A stretch of 13,925 nucleotides of DNA from Treponema sp. UBA1793 (GCA_002314445.1 DCFX01000001.1:1-13925), one strand, 5' to 3'. Positions 6,105 through 13,631 are shown, counted from the stretch's first letter. Notes: generated by a model not told the origin, from the sequence alone. Program-made: numbers and translations.

Positions 6105-8414
6105 TCAATCGACCTGACGGAATACAATTTCAGGGTTGAAAAAACATGCAGTTTCTTCTGCTTTTTCAGGTGTCATCATTTTTCCTTTTTTTTCCGCAAA
6201 TGCGCTGCAGAGATCGTGCCCGTTTATTCTTCCTGCGGAATAGACTGCGTTTTCACATATGAGGGGCACTTCAAGTTCTTCTGCAAGGGGGCGCAGTTCT
6301 GACTTGACGATAATGCAGTAATTCGAAAACGGCTGGATAAGATGCTGATGCTGTGCGACAATTGTTTTTCTCTGAAGAAGAATAGCTGCATATATCTGTG
6401 GCGGTGTGCAGCATCCGCGGGAAGCGTTTACGACGGCTGCATGGGAATCGATGAATTCAAAAATTCCGTTAATGTTCATATTCTGTCTGATAACTTCAAC
6501 ACTTCCCTCAAGATTGTATTCTGCAATGGTGCTGTTCAGCCTGTTAAAATCAGAATTTATTTTCTGCCGTATACTGAACGTCTTTACTTTTCTGGAGGCA
6601 TCGTTGTGCAGCGGATAGCAGCAGTCGAAAAGCTTTTCATAATCAGGCATTTTTAACGACAGGCGGGCAGCAGGGGAGACTTCTTTATAAGAACTGAATG
6701 CTTTGAGCAGGATATCAATTCCGTCTTCAAGATATCCGTTCTCCATAAAACAGCAGAATGACTCATCGCCCTGCTGTATCGTTTTTTTATTTTTCTCATA
6801 TACGCAGAATGCATCGTATACACTTGCAAACGAGAGAAGTTCGTAACAGCTGTCGTTCTGATGTATGCAGTGAGTATGTCCGCGGATTCCCAGACTTTCA
6901 TAGTTGAGAATAAAATCTTCATCATGGATGATATAATTATCAGTGATATCCGGTACAGTAATCATTTTTTCAGACAGCAGCATTGCAGAAGAATATACTG
7001 ATTGACCATGTATGAAACCATAGCAACTGCTGATAAGGGATGGAATAACCGATGCCATCCTGTACGGGAGCGAAAAATCATTGCCGTCGAATGACCTTAC
7101 ATTTTTAATGTCCTGCACTTTTACCATATATCCGCTTTCTGAAAGTCTGTATGCAAGCCATGCATATACGTACCGTTTTTCCGGTGTCAGGATGTCCGGA
7201 AAGACGAACGAATAAAAACGGGAAGGCGCGGTTTTCTGCAGTACGGTAGAGAGCAGGCCTTCCTTTCTGTATGCCTCCACAAAAAAACCGGTACAGCGGC
7301 ATACAGAAAGGACAGTCTCTGTGTGCATTTCGCTGTATTCCTCGAAACATACATGAGTACACACTCTGAACGCTTCCGCAACAACTGCGGCCTGAACTTC
7401 ATGCGGAAGTCTGTAGAATGTTTTCAGTATAAGTATGTTCCTGCAGCTGCTGTTGTTTTTAGGAATATATGTACCAAGAAACATTTTATCTGTTTGCAGC
7501 CGGGAGTCAGAATTGAAAAGACAGCCGAGTATAAGGTCATATTTTCCTGTTACACGGCTGCCGGGCAGAACGAACGGTATGTTTTTGAGAACCGGATATA
7601 AAGTATCAAACTGAGAATAAAAGGAGATATACAGTTCAGCTGCAAAACAGTTGTGCAGTTTTACAAACAGCTTCTGATCCCGCCTTGTTTTATCCTGGTC
7701 TGGATTGCTCTGACTGAAATGCGGCTGGCGGTATGTACAAGACTCTTTGAGAAATTCAAAACAGCAGCCTGTGTTCATGAGATTGAACCCGAGTTCCAAA
7801 TCTTCAAACCTTCCGCGGCCGCCGATCCCGGTGTTGAACTTTCCTGCAGCAAAAAAATCGTCCGAATGAAGCGATATACTGTATGAAAAAACATAGCGCC
7901 ACAACTGTCCGTCCGCTGGTTGATACAGGCGTTCGTCTTCATACCACGGGAGCCTTTCCAGCAGGCTGAAATCGGTGCAAAGAGCTTCTTCTCCTATGCC
8001 GCTTATATCGAACGCTGTAAGCGAACGGCGGAGGCCAAGCAGTACGAGATGTTCTTTTTCCCGCTGCCTGGCGTAGTGCAGGCGGATAAAATCCTGCGGG
8101 ACGAGTATGTCGTTGTCAAGGAAAATAAGTACATTGTACTGCGACAGTGCCGCGCCTGTATTGCAGAGCTGTGAGCGGTTCCTGCAGTTTTTGATACGGT
8201 GATAAGAGATGATATCCGGACTTTGAGCATTAAAAAAATCGATGATTTTATCAGTATCATCAGAACCTGAGTCTATCACCAGTATTTCATACTGCAGATT
8301 TTCGTCTGTCTGCTGGTTAAGCAGCAGCAGCAGTGTAGTATAGAGATATAACGATCTGTTGAATGTCGGAATTATTACCGACACTCCGTCTTTGCATTCT
8401 CTGGTGATATGCAC
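6105..8414 (-). CDS. Large two-domain glycosyltransferase (GT-A family 2 N-terminus, possible GT-B C-terminus)
   Basis: 769 residues. The N-terminal domain (about 10-235) is a GT2 GT-A fold: VSVIIPTFNR at 11-20, the nucleotide-sugar Asp in IDSGSDD (48-53), the metal-binding LDND at 99-102, and the acceptor or catalytic block GRFEDLELG at 201-209. Residues 280-400 are unassigned. Residues about 410-765 weakly resemble a GT-B enzyme: a KAFSSY helix after ENGYLEDGIDILL (559-570), and HAAVVNASRGCCTPPQ with AAILLQRKTIVA (658-687), which resembles a GT4 nucleotide-binding site. No membrane segment is seen, so it is probably cytoplasmic. It starts at GTG, 14 bases after the small lipoprotein stop. 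No ribosome binding site is visible, suggesting translational coupling and shared control. The substrate is unknown; the coupled Ser/Tyr-rich peptide or a surface glycan are options. Confidence 0.85.
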   Translation of the reverse strand: MHITRECKDGVSVIIPTFNRSLYLYTTLLLLLNQQTDENLQYEILVIDSGSDDTDKIIDFFNAQSPDIISYHRIKNCRNRSQLCNTGAALSQYNVLIFLDNDILVPQDFIRLHYARQREKEHLVLLGLRRSLTAFDISGIGEEALCTDFSLLERLPWYEDERLYQPADGQLWRYVFSYSISLHSDDFFAAGKFNTGIGGRGRFEDLELGFNLMNTGCCFEFLKESCTYRQPHFSQSNPDQDKTRRDQKLFVKLHNCFAAELYISFYSQFDTLYPVLKNIPFVLPGSRVTGKYDLILGCLFNSDSRLQTDKMFLGTYIPKNNSSCRNILILKTFYRLPHEVQAAVVAEAFRVCTHVCFEEYSEMHTETVLSVCRCTGFFVEAYRKEGLLSTVLQKTAPSRFYSFVFPDILTPEKRYVYAWLAYRLSESGYMVKVQDIKNVRSFDGNDFSLPYRMASVIPSLISSCYGFIHGQSVYSSAMLLSEKMITVPDITDNYIIHDEDFILNYESLGIRGHTHCIHQNDSCYELLSFASVYDAFCVYEKNKKTIQQGDESFCCFMENGYLEDGIDILLKAFSSYKEVSPAARLSLKMPDYEKLFDCCYPLHNDASRKVKTFSIRQKINSDFNRLNSTIAEYNLEGSVEVIRQNMNINGIFEFIDSHAAVVNASRGCCTPPQIYAAILLQRKTIVAQHQHLIQPFSNYCIIVKSELRPLAEELEVPLICENAVYSAGRINGHDLCSAFAEKKGKMMTPEKAEETACFFNPEIVFRQVD

Positions 8415-8428
8415 AATTGTATTACCGA

Positions 8429-8653
8429 TTAATTACCGGAAGAATATGAAGAAGGACCGTAGGTTCCGTGAACACCTGTTATTCCAGGCCCTGCTATACA
8501 TCGTTCAGGGGAATTTTCTTCACCAGCCGGCAATGTTTGTATTTCAGCCTGAGGAGTTGCATTTTCATCAATATTTTGACTGCAGCTTGAGACGGCAAAT
8601 AAGGATACCGCAAGAAGTGCCGCTGCAATACATGATTTTACGATTTTTTTCAT
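8429..8653 (-). CDS. Small secreted lipoprotein-like peptide, possible signal precursor
   Basis: 74 residues. Start at ATG 8653, decided by GGAGG (8660-8664) seven bases upstream. Residues 1-23 are a clear signal peptide: KK near the N-terminus, then a hydrophobic AAALLAVSLFAV. C24 lies in a relaxed lipobox (VSSC). The mature part is 51 residues: an acidic linker, then C52 and the Gly/Ser/Tyr-rich tail GTYGPSSYSSGN. I recognise no family. It lies 70 bp after the HTH/TPR regulator gene and 14 bases before the glycosyltransferase, all on one strand, and has its own copy of the shared promoter motif. It could be a surface lipoprotein, a peptide precursor for the regulator, or an acceptor for the glycosyltransferase. 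The gene is well supported; the role is inferred. Confidence 0.82.
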   Translation of the reverse strand: MKKIVKSCIAAALLAVSLFAVSSCSQNIDENATPQAEIQTLPAGEENSPERCIAGPGITGVHGTYGPSSYSSGN

Positions 8654-8675
8654 AGATTTCCTCCAATTTGGATTT

Positions 8676-8721
8676 ATAGTAAAGCGCAATGAGAGGAAAC
8701 ACCATAGCATTTTACGGAAAT
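8676..8721 (-). promoter_or_regulatory. Shared regulon promoter, copy 1 (peptide gene)
   Basis: ATTTCCGTAAAATGCTATGG on the minus strand (8702-8721), then exactly 20 bp, then the -10 TACTAT (8676-8681). Predicted +1 is near 8669, 16 bases before the ATG. The -35 position reads TGGTGT, a poor match, so an activator bound just upstream is likely. The motif contains the imperfect dyad CCGTA-N6-TATGG. Confidence 0.75.
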
Positions 8722-8723
8722 TT

Positions 8724-9650
8724 CTATTTTTCTATGAAATCTAAGCCGAAAATTTCATTTATTTTTTTGGAGAGAGCAACAACTTCAGCATGTTTTGACA
8801 GTTCATCCATAATTATGAAAGCATGCTCTATGATTTTTTTTCCTTCCGCTCTTTTTTCCATTCCCAGAAGAATATATCCTTTGTTAAAAATGAGATAGGG
8901 AAAATAAGTAAGCTGGCCGTATCGTATGCACTGTGTAATTCCTGTTTCTGCAAGCTTCAGCGCTTCCTTATAATTGCCTGCCAGACCTTCCCAGTTTGAA
9001 AGATTGTAGAGAATGACCGGATAGTCTTTTGCTTTTTCGTTTTCATCGATTGTATGAGATTCAAAATATGTTTTAAGGAAAGTTAGTAAAGATGTTGCTT
9101 GTTTTTTTTCATTTAAATCGTACAGAGTAAGTGCAATATTGTTGAGAATCATGCGTTCGATTTTTGTAAGCAAATTGATTGAAATGGAAGAAATATCTTT
9201 ATTTAGTGAAAAACTTTTTATAGAAAGTTTAAGCGCGTCTGCATAACATGGCAGTGTTTTTTGAGGTGGAATTCCATGGGTAGTATCGTATACTGCAGAG
9301 AAAAACATATAAAACTGTTTTTCGAGAATGTCTGGTTTTGGACCGCATGCATTGTATCTCTCAAGCATTGTTTTCGTTTCGTAGTTCCTGTTTGCTACAG
9401 AATTTGTTATTTCGTATTCCAGTTTCCAACGTTCCAGATCAGTCTTTGACATGGGAACTGTATGTAATGGCGCTGACATGCCCATTTTACTGAACAACGC
9501 TTCAACCAGTTTCCAGCCCGGTATCTGGTCTCCGTTTTCTATTCTTGAAAGTGTGGAAATGGCACATGTCGTACCAGCAAGTTTTTCCTGCGAAAGATTG
9601 TTTCTGAGGCGGAACTCTTTTATAGTCTTTCCGATAAGATACTGTTCCAT
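8724..9650 (-). CDS. HTH (XRE-type) plus TPR-like regulator, RRNPP/Rgg-like
   Basis: 308 residues. Residues 6-60 are an XRE helix-turn-helix (IGKTIKEFRLRNNLSQEKLA, then AISTLSRIENGDQIP). From about 100 to 300 the protein is all-helical with TPR-like pairs, for example YNLSNWEGLAGNYKEALKLA and FNKGYILLGMEKRAEGKKI. Length and layout match RRNPP peptide-binding regulators (Rgg, PlcR, PrgX), in which the TPR domain binds an imported short peptide and changes DNA binding. RRNPP members are known mainly from Firmicutes. The gene is followed by a small exported peptide and faces a CPBP protease across 160 bp. It is the obvious candidate to bind the 20-bp motif. The region is AT-rich relative to the amidase side, possibly acquired. 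Peptide sensing is inferred, not shown. Confidence 0.82.
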   Translation of the reverse strand: MEQYLIGKTIKEFRLRNNLSQEKLAGTTCAISTLSRIENGDQIPGWKLVEALFSKMGMSAPLHTVPMSKTDLERWKLEYEITNSVANRNYETKTMLERYNACGPKPDILEKQFYMFFSAVYDTTHGIPPQKTLPCYADALKLSIKSFSLNKDISSISINLLTKIERMILNNIALTLYDLNEKKQATSLLTFLKTYFESHTIDENEKAKDYPVILYNLSNWEGLAGNYKEALKLAETGITQCIRYGQLTYFPYLIFNKGYILLGMEKRAEGKKIIEHAFIIMDELSKHAEVVALSKKINEIFGLDFIEK

Positions 9651-9713
9651 TTTTATGTTTCACTTATATACAGAAGTATAGAAGAAATACGGAAAAAAAT
9701 CAAAGAATGCAGG

Positions 9714-9759
9714 ATTTCCGTAAAATGCTATGGTATGCCTGATATCGGATGGATATAAT
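9714..9759 (+). promoter_or_regulatory. Shared regulon promoter, copy 2 (CPBP gene)
   Basis: ATTTCCGTAAAATGCTATGG at 9714-9733, identical to copy 1, then 20 bp, then a perfect -10 TATAAT (9754-9759). Predicted +1 is about 9766, 44 bases before the GTG start at 9810. An upstream TACGGAAA (9688-9695) is inverted relative to TTTCCGTA (9715-9722). It could serve as a second half-site toward the divergent regulator gene. Confidence 0.75.
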
Positions 9760-9809
9760 TTTAAGAGCAAATGGATAAATCGGAATAAATTACAGAAACG
9801 AGGCTGGAG

Positions 9810-10839
9810 GTGTGTTATTCAATAGAACCGTCATATATTGTATCTACGGAGCTGGCTCGGCAGATGGTAAAAGCGGAAACAGATCCGGTGAACAAGTGTT
9901 TTTCTCGGACGGCAGTGTGTTTACTCCTGAAGCAATGATTGAGACCACTCCAAATACATGGATTTATGAAAATTACGTTGTTATAAGCGGTCAGGAAATA
10001 GTTGCATATTTTGATGGCATCTGGAACCGTCCGCTCGATATTACTTCAAGTTTCGGGCTTACAGTATTTGACAAAACAAAACCATATACGGTTTGTCAGT
10101 CAGTCGTGGAGAAAAAGTGTCAGATAAGTTTTTGTATTACAGTGCGCTTTATGTTATTGTCATTACTTGTTCCGACGTTTATAGCAGGCCTTATGATTTA
10201 CGAACTGGCGGGTGTAATTGTGTTTGTCCCTCTCACCTGTTTTTCAGTACATTACATTGTCCTTTGTATACTTTCCTACTCATATATCTGTTTTTTTATA
10301 TACCGCTGTCTTACAATTCAGAATAATACTGTAGTGTTGAAGGAAAAGGGCATCTGGCTGTTTCTGCTGGTTGTCTCAGTTATTATTGGTATTTTCTGCC
10401 TGCTGTTCCGGGAAAAAACAATGACTGCCTGTACTTCTTTTGGAACGAAGCTTGCTGAAATTACATCTAAAGATAATCCTCCTTCATATAAGGTGTTTTT
10501 TATTATATATATTTTCTCTCCTGTTTTGATTGCTCCGTTGTGCGAGGAACTGGTAGGAAGGGAACTTGTTTTTAAACTTATTGTGAAGGCCAAGTCAAAA
10601 AAGATTGTATTCGCCCTGTTTATTGTGTTTGCCCTGATAATAAGTCTCCTTCATCTTAATAAGAAAGTCTTGTATCTGTTTATGAGGTGGGGACTGTTTA
10701 CGGTGCTTTTTTCGTGCGGTACCGGTTCCGGTCGAACAGGCAGATGCAGTACTGCGTGTGTATACATTCTTTGTGGAATGCAGTGAATGCCATGTATGCC
10801 ATTTTATTCAATACGTTTGTATGGAAAGGGGCAGTATGA
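9810..10839 (+). pseudogene. CPBP (Abi/CAAX) intramembrane protease with two -1 shifts at T-runs
   Basis: Reading from GTG 9810 (GAGG at 9800-9803, six bases upstream) gives a sensible N-terminus (SIEPSYIVSTELARQM). This frame closes soon after the T5 run at 9899-9903, where a -1 shift joins FSDGSVFTPE and a long membrane protein. That frame has the first CPBP motif EELVGR (E245, E246 and R250, counted from 9812) and a histidine motif IISLLH (H281). It then degrades after the T6 run at 10707-10712. A second -1 shift restores FFVRYRFR and HSLWNAVNAM, the third CPBP motif, to a stop at 10837. CPBP enzymes are membrane glutamic endopeptidases that cleave prenyl proteins or small peptides, or confer bacteriocin immunity. 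Decay, tract-length switching and assembly error are all possible. Preceded by a shared regulon promoter. Confidence 0.7.
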
Positions 10840-11369
10840 TATTATAGTTAATACAGAAGCTTCTTCTTCGATAATTTATGAGAATGCACTTCGCCTGATA
10901 GAAGATAAATCAAACGGACGACTTGTAAAAGTTGATTATAATAAAAATTATGCAATTCTCCTGAAAAATTAGTATCGTAAGAAAAATATCAGAATGGTCT
11001 ATACACCTGAGTTGAAGATACAGACAGAGGGTAACGGAATTTTTGGAATTGATGTTCTGAAACTTGCTGATTATGCGGAATACTATTCCAATTTCCGCCG
11101 TTACAACTTTTCCATCTACGTATACCTTGTACGGAAAAATTTCTAATGTCGCTCAAAGATTATATTATATCTACGAAATAAAGGCAGATTCGGATATCCT
11201 CCGGCTTATGCCGTTTTATGACAGCAGTTCATATGCCGATATACTTTTTCCAGGCACATGGAAGCCTGAAGTTCTGCTCGGAGCTCCTTTTTTTAACAAC
11301 TACATAGTTTGTTTCGACTTCAAGCATAAACAGGTGGGGTTGAAGGAAATAAAGCTTGTGAAAAAATAA
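10787..11369 (+). pseudogene. Degenerate aspartic-protease-like gene
   Basis: The first frame (ATG 10787) gives GQYDIIVNTEASSSIIY, close to the active-site loop of retropepsin and pepsin-like enzymes, but with NTE where DTG is expected. It hits TAG at 10970, then stays readable with GIFGIDVLKLADYA up to TAA 11144. A +1 shift somewhere in 11058-11146 leads to a second frame ending in EVLLGAPFFNNYIVCFDF, like the C-terminal ILG..F..Y.V.FD strand pair of pepsins. Lost Asp and Gly, one stop and one shift argue for an inactive remnant. The start is unclear because 10787-10839 overlaps the CPBP tail. Family assignment is moderate and made by eye. Confidence 0.5.
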
Positions 11370-11387
11370 TGCTTTTGTTAAAAGCAT
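11369..11387 (+). terminator. Hairpin after the protease remnant
   Basis: ATGCTTTT (11369-11376) pairs with AAAAGCAT (11380-11387) around GTT. No T-run follows, so it is a weak terminator at best. Confidence 0.3.
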
Positions 11388-11459
11388 ACATACATCATAG
11401 TAAACTACAATATCAGGAAAAGGATATATGATATGAATAAAATCCGGCAGTTTTCCGGA

Positions 11460-11505
11460 ATTTGCGTAAAACGCTATGGGCTTCCAATTTAGCAGGTGCT
11501 AAAAT
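11460..11505 (+). promoter_or_regulatory. Shared regulon promoter, copy 3 (hydrolase gene)
   Basis: ATTTGCGTAAAACGCTATGG (11460-11479) differs from copies 1 and 2 at two positions, yet keeps exactly 20 bp to its -10, TAAAAT (11500-11505). Predicted +1 is about 11512, 28 bases before the ATG. An adjacent small hairpin TCCGG/CCGGA lies at 11443-11459. Confidence 0.7.
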
Positions 11506-11539
11506 AAAACATGACTAAGGCTTTTATTCGAGGTGTATT

Positions 11540-12883
11540 ATGAAAACTATTTTTGCAGCGGGACTGGTGATTTCTGTTTTATTATGCACAGGTTGTGCCA
11601 CGAATGATCCGTATCGATTCAATATTGATTATGATGGTAATCCCGCTGTTTTTACTGAAAACAGCGGAGTGCGCGGTGAATTGATAGATTCTTTTCCTGC
11701 AGGGCGTGGACAGCCTGGAAACAAAATGATTCAGTTTTTTTCATCTCCTGTTTTGAAGAAACAGATTGGAACGGAACGTTTTAAACAGATTCAGAAAAAT
11801 ATCGCTGATTCGTTTCCCGATGGAAATATTCCCGATTATGCAGTCCGTTTTTTCAGACTTCATTATTGGACACGCGATTATGCAGGCAGGCCTGTTGCAG
11901 TTTCTGCGCTCCTGCTGGTACCTGTTATGGATACCGGTTCTGTTTTTCCGCTGGTAGAAATGAATCATGCAACGGAACTCTGGCCTTACGCAGGACCAAG
12001 CAATCTTAATTTTTCTGAAAGTGCATGGGCTTATCTGACAGCTTCTTCAGGTGAAGCCGTACTGCTGCCTGACTATCCGGGATACGGGGACAGTGCATCT
12101 TTTCATCCGTATGTACAGTCAGATGCATTAGGATATGCCTGCAGGGACGCGCTTGCTGCAGCCCTGCAGTTTTTCGACTGTTCGTCCGAATCCGTCGGAA
12201 AATTTTCGGGACATGTTGCTTTAGCAGGATATTCGGAAGGCGGATATGCCGTATTGGCGGCGATAAAAGAATTGAATAATACACCGGTAAAAGGGATGCA
12301 GCTTGATATAGCTGTACCGATGGCTGCCCCTGCTGATATTTCCGGTAAAATGGTGAATTCAATTATCAGCAGCACTGATTATCCTCACCCGTTTTATCCG
12401 TTATATCTTCTCTTGGGCTGGAGAGATATTGATCAGAAGCTGCTTGCCCCTCAGCATATATTTGAACCGCATGTCATACAAAATATTCTGCCGTTACTGG
12501 ACGGGTACCACACTCAGAAAGAAATTGACGGAGCGATAAAGGATTATTTACAAGGCCGGTCGATGTTGAATTTATTTTCTGATGACATGAAAAGCTGGCT
12601 CACGGAACCCGGAAAGACTGAAAATGGAAAATTGCTTTTACGTATTTTAAAAGCAAATGACCTTCTTTCCGTTGCAGTTCCTGAAAATACCAGAATAATA
12701 ATCGTTGCAAGTCCGGCAGATGATTCCGTACCGTTTTCAATAGCTCAGGAGCTGCTGGAAAATATGCGCAAGGAAAAAATTGATGCAGAACTTATATCCG
12801 TACCGCCGCTGACGCACGACGATGCGTTTCTTGATGCTTGGTCTGTCGCTTTTTACCAGATACACCAGACATGGATGCATTGA
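11540..12883 (+). CDS. Secreted alpha/beta-hydrolase lipoprotein (lipase/esterase-like)
   Basis: 447 residues. Start at ATG 11540 with GAGG (11530-11533) six bases upstream. The N-terminus is a lipoprotein signal with C19 in a relaxed lipobox (LCTGC). The core is an alpha/beta hydrolase: nucleophile elbow GYSEGG with S232, acid in SPADDSVPF (D394 or D395), and histidine H426 in PPLTHDD. Its secretory-lipase-like layout has an N-terminal extension before the YWTRDYAGRPV strand, and the LLPDYPGYGDS segment at 175-185. It should act on lipid or peptide esters at the cell surface; the substrate is unknown. It has its own regulon promoter, linking it to the peptide and regulator genes. A fragment of a second copy lies at 13709-13780. 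Confidence 0.87.
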   Translation: MKTIFAAGLVISVLLCTGCATNDPYRFNIDYDGNPAVFTENSGVRGELIDSFPAGRGQPGNKMIQFFSSPVLKKQIGTERFKQIQKNIADSFPDGNIPDYAVRFFRLHYWTRDYAGRPVAVSALLLVPVMDTGSVFPLVEMNHATELWPYAGPSNLNFSESAWAYLTASSGEAVLLPDYPGYGDSASFHPYVQSDALGYACRDALAAALQFFDCSSESVGKFSGHVALAGYSEGGYAVLAAIKELNNTPVKGMQLDIAVPMAAPADISGKMVNSIISSTDYPHPFYPLYLLLGWRDIDQKLLAPQHIFEPHVIQNILPLLDGYHTQKEIDGAIKDYLQGRSMLNLFSDDMKSWLTEPGKTENGKLLLRILKANDLLSVAVPENTRIIIVASPADDSVPFSIAQELLENMRKEKIDAELISVPPLTHDDAFLDAWSVAFYQIHQTWMH

Positions 12884-12939
12884 AACGTTTGTTCTGTTCC
12901 GGTAACCGGCGGATGTAAATTATCGGGAGCCAGCATAGG

Positions 12940-13014
12940 GATTTTATCGCAATTGATTTTGAAACTGCAAAACGTTCGATGGAAAGCGCCTGCGCCGTCG
13001 GGTATGCGGATTGA
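12940..13014 (+). pseudogene. N-terminal remnant of a DnaQ-like exonuclease
   Basis: One frame reads DFIAIDFETAKRSMESACAV then GYAD and a stop, very like the first strand of DEDD 3'-5' exonucleases with its Asp-x-Glu metal site. It is only about 25 codons long, has no start or ribosome binding site, and stops 8 bp before the convergent repeat-protein gene ends. It is a truncated leftover, probably removed when that gene arrived. The rest of 12884-12939 shows nothing. Confidence 0.6.
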
Positions 13015-13019
13015 CCGCA

Positions 13020-13544
13020 TCAGTAGGAGAAGGTGTAACCGGTACGGGCAGCTTTTTCCACCGCGTACTGTTCAAATGCCGGTGTAATGTTCATAACACC
13101 CATTTGCCCTGCTTCCGCTTTCACATATTCAGCCTGCGTCATCGGTGTATGCGTCTCTGCTGCATCCTCTGAAAATGTGTATCCCTCTTGCACAGCTTTT
13201 TCCTGTGCATAGTGTTCAAATGCCGGTGTAATGTTCATGACGCCCGTCTGCGCAGCTTCCGCTTTGACGTATTCATCCTGTGTCATCGGATTGTGTTTTT
13301 TTTCCGTGTCATACGAAAATGTGTATCCGGAGCGTACTGCTTGTTCCAGCGCATACTGTTCAAATGCCGGTGTGATATTCATAACGTCCATTTGCTCTGC
13401 TTCAGCCCTGACGAACTGCTGCGGCGTGAGTCCGTTTGTTATGTTCTGTCCTGACTCCTGGGCAAAAACGGTACCTGACGCTAAGGTTCCTGCCAGAAAC
13501 AGCGCAGCTGCGCTCCTTATAATAGTTTTTCCTGTGTCCTTCAT
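13020..13544 (-). CDS. Exported protein of three 48-residue repeats, function unknown
   Basis: 174 residues. ATG 13544 is chosen because AAGAGGT (13551-13557) lies seven bases upstream. An ATG two codons earlier is too close to it, and longer forms put nonsense before the signal peptide. Residues 1-28 are a Sec signal ending in VFA. The mature protein is three tandem units, N37-H84, N85-H132 and T133-Y174. Each has a (M/L)TQ-(E/Q)(Y/F)V-AEA start, an invariant VMNITPAFE core and a GYTFS end. Near-identical cores suggest recent duplication or selection on sequence. I recognise no family. Likely periplasmic or surface; a binding or matrix role is only a guess. Its promoter is at 13603-13631. 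Confidence 0.85.
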   Translation of the reverse strand: MKDTGKTIIRSAAALFLAGTLASGTVFAQESGQNITNGLTPQQFVRAEAEQMDVMNITPAFEQYALEQAVRSGYTFSYDTEKKHNPMTQDEYVKAEAAQTGVMNITPAFEHYAQEKAVQEGYTFSEDAAETHTPMTQAEYVKAEAGQMGVMNITPAFEQYAVEKAARTGYTFSY

Positions 13545-13602
13545 ATTCATACCTCTTAAAAAAATATAATCGTAGTGTTCAGCACTATGATGTTGTACTT
13601 GG

Positions 13603-13631
13603 AATATAAATAACATCAGGATAATTTACAA
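13603..13631 (-). promoter_or_regulatory. Promoter of the repeat-protein gene
   Basis: TTGTAA (13626-13631) and TATATT (13603-13608) are 17 bp apart on the minus strand. Predicted +1 is near 13596, about 52 bases before ATG 13544. The 20-bp regulon motif is absent. Confidence 0.6.

Noticed and set aside
10093..10326. Separate 77-codon membrane protein in another frame
   Set aside because: It overlaps the CPBP frame, which continues through the region with coherent membrane segments leading to EELVGR.
12899..12909. CCGGTAACCGG palindrome after the hydrolase gene as a terminator
   Set aside because: The arms leave a one-base loop and no T-run follows on either strand.
13020..13480. CRISPR-like or satellite array from the regular 144-bp periodicity
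   Set aside because: The period is coding, with substitutions that keep the protein units; no short identical repeats with unique spacers are present.
13545..13616. 24-codon extension of the repeat protein
   Set aside because: It passes through the leader and the AAGAGG ribosome binding site, and would put a non-signal stretch before the signal peptide.
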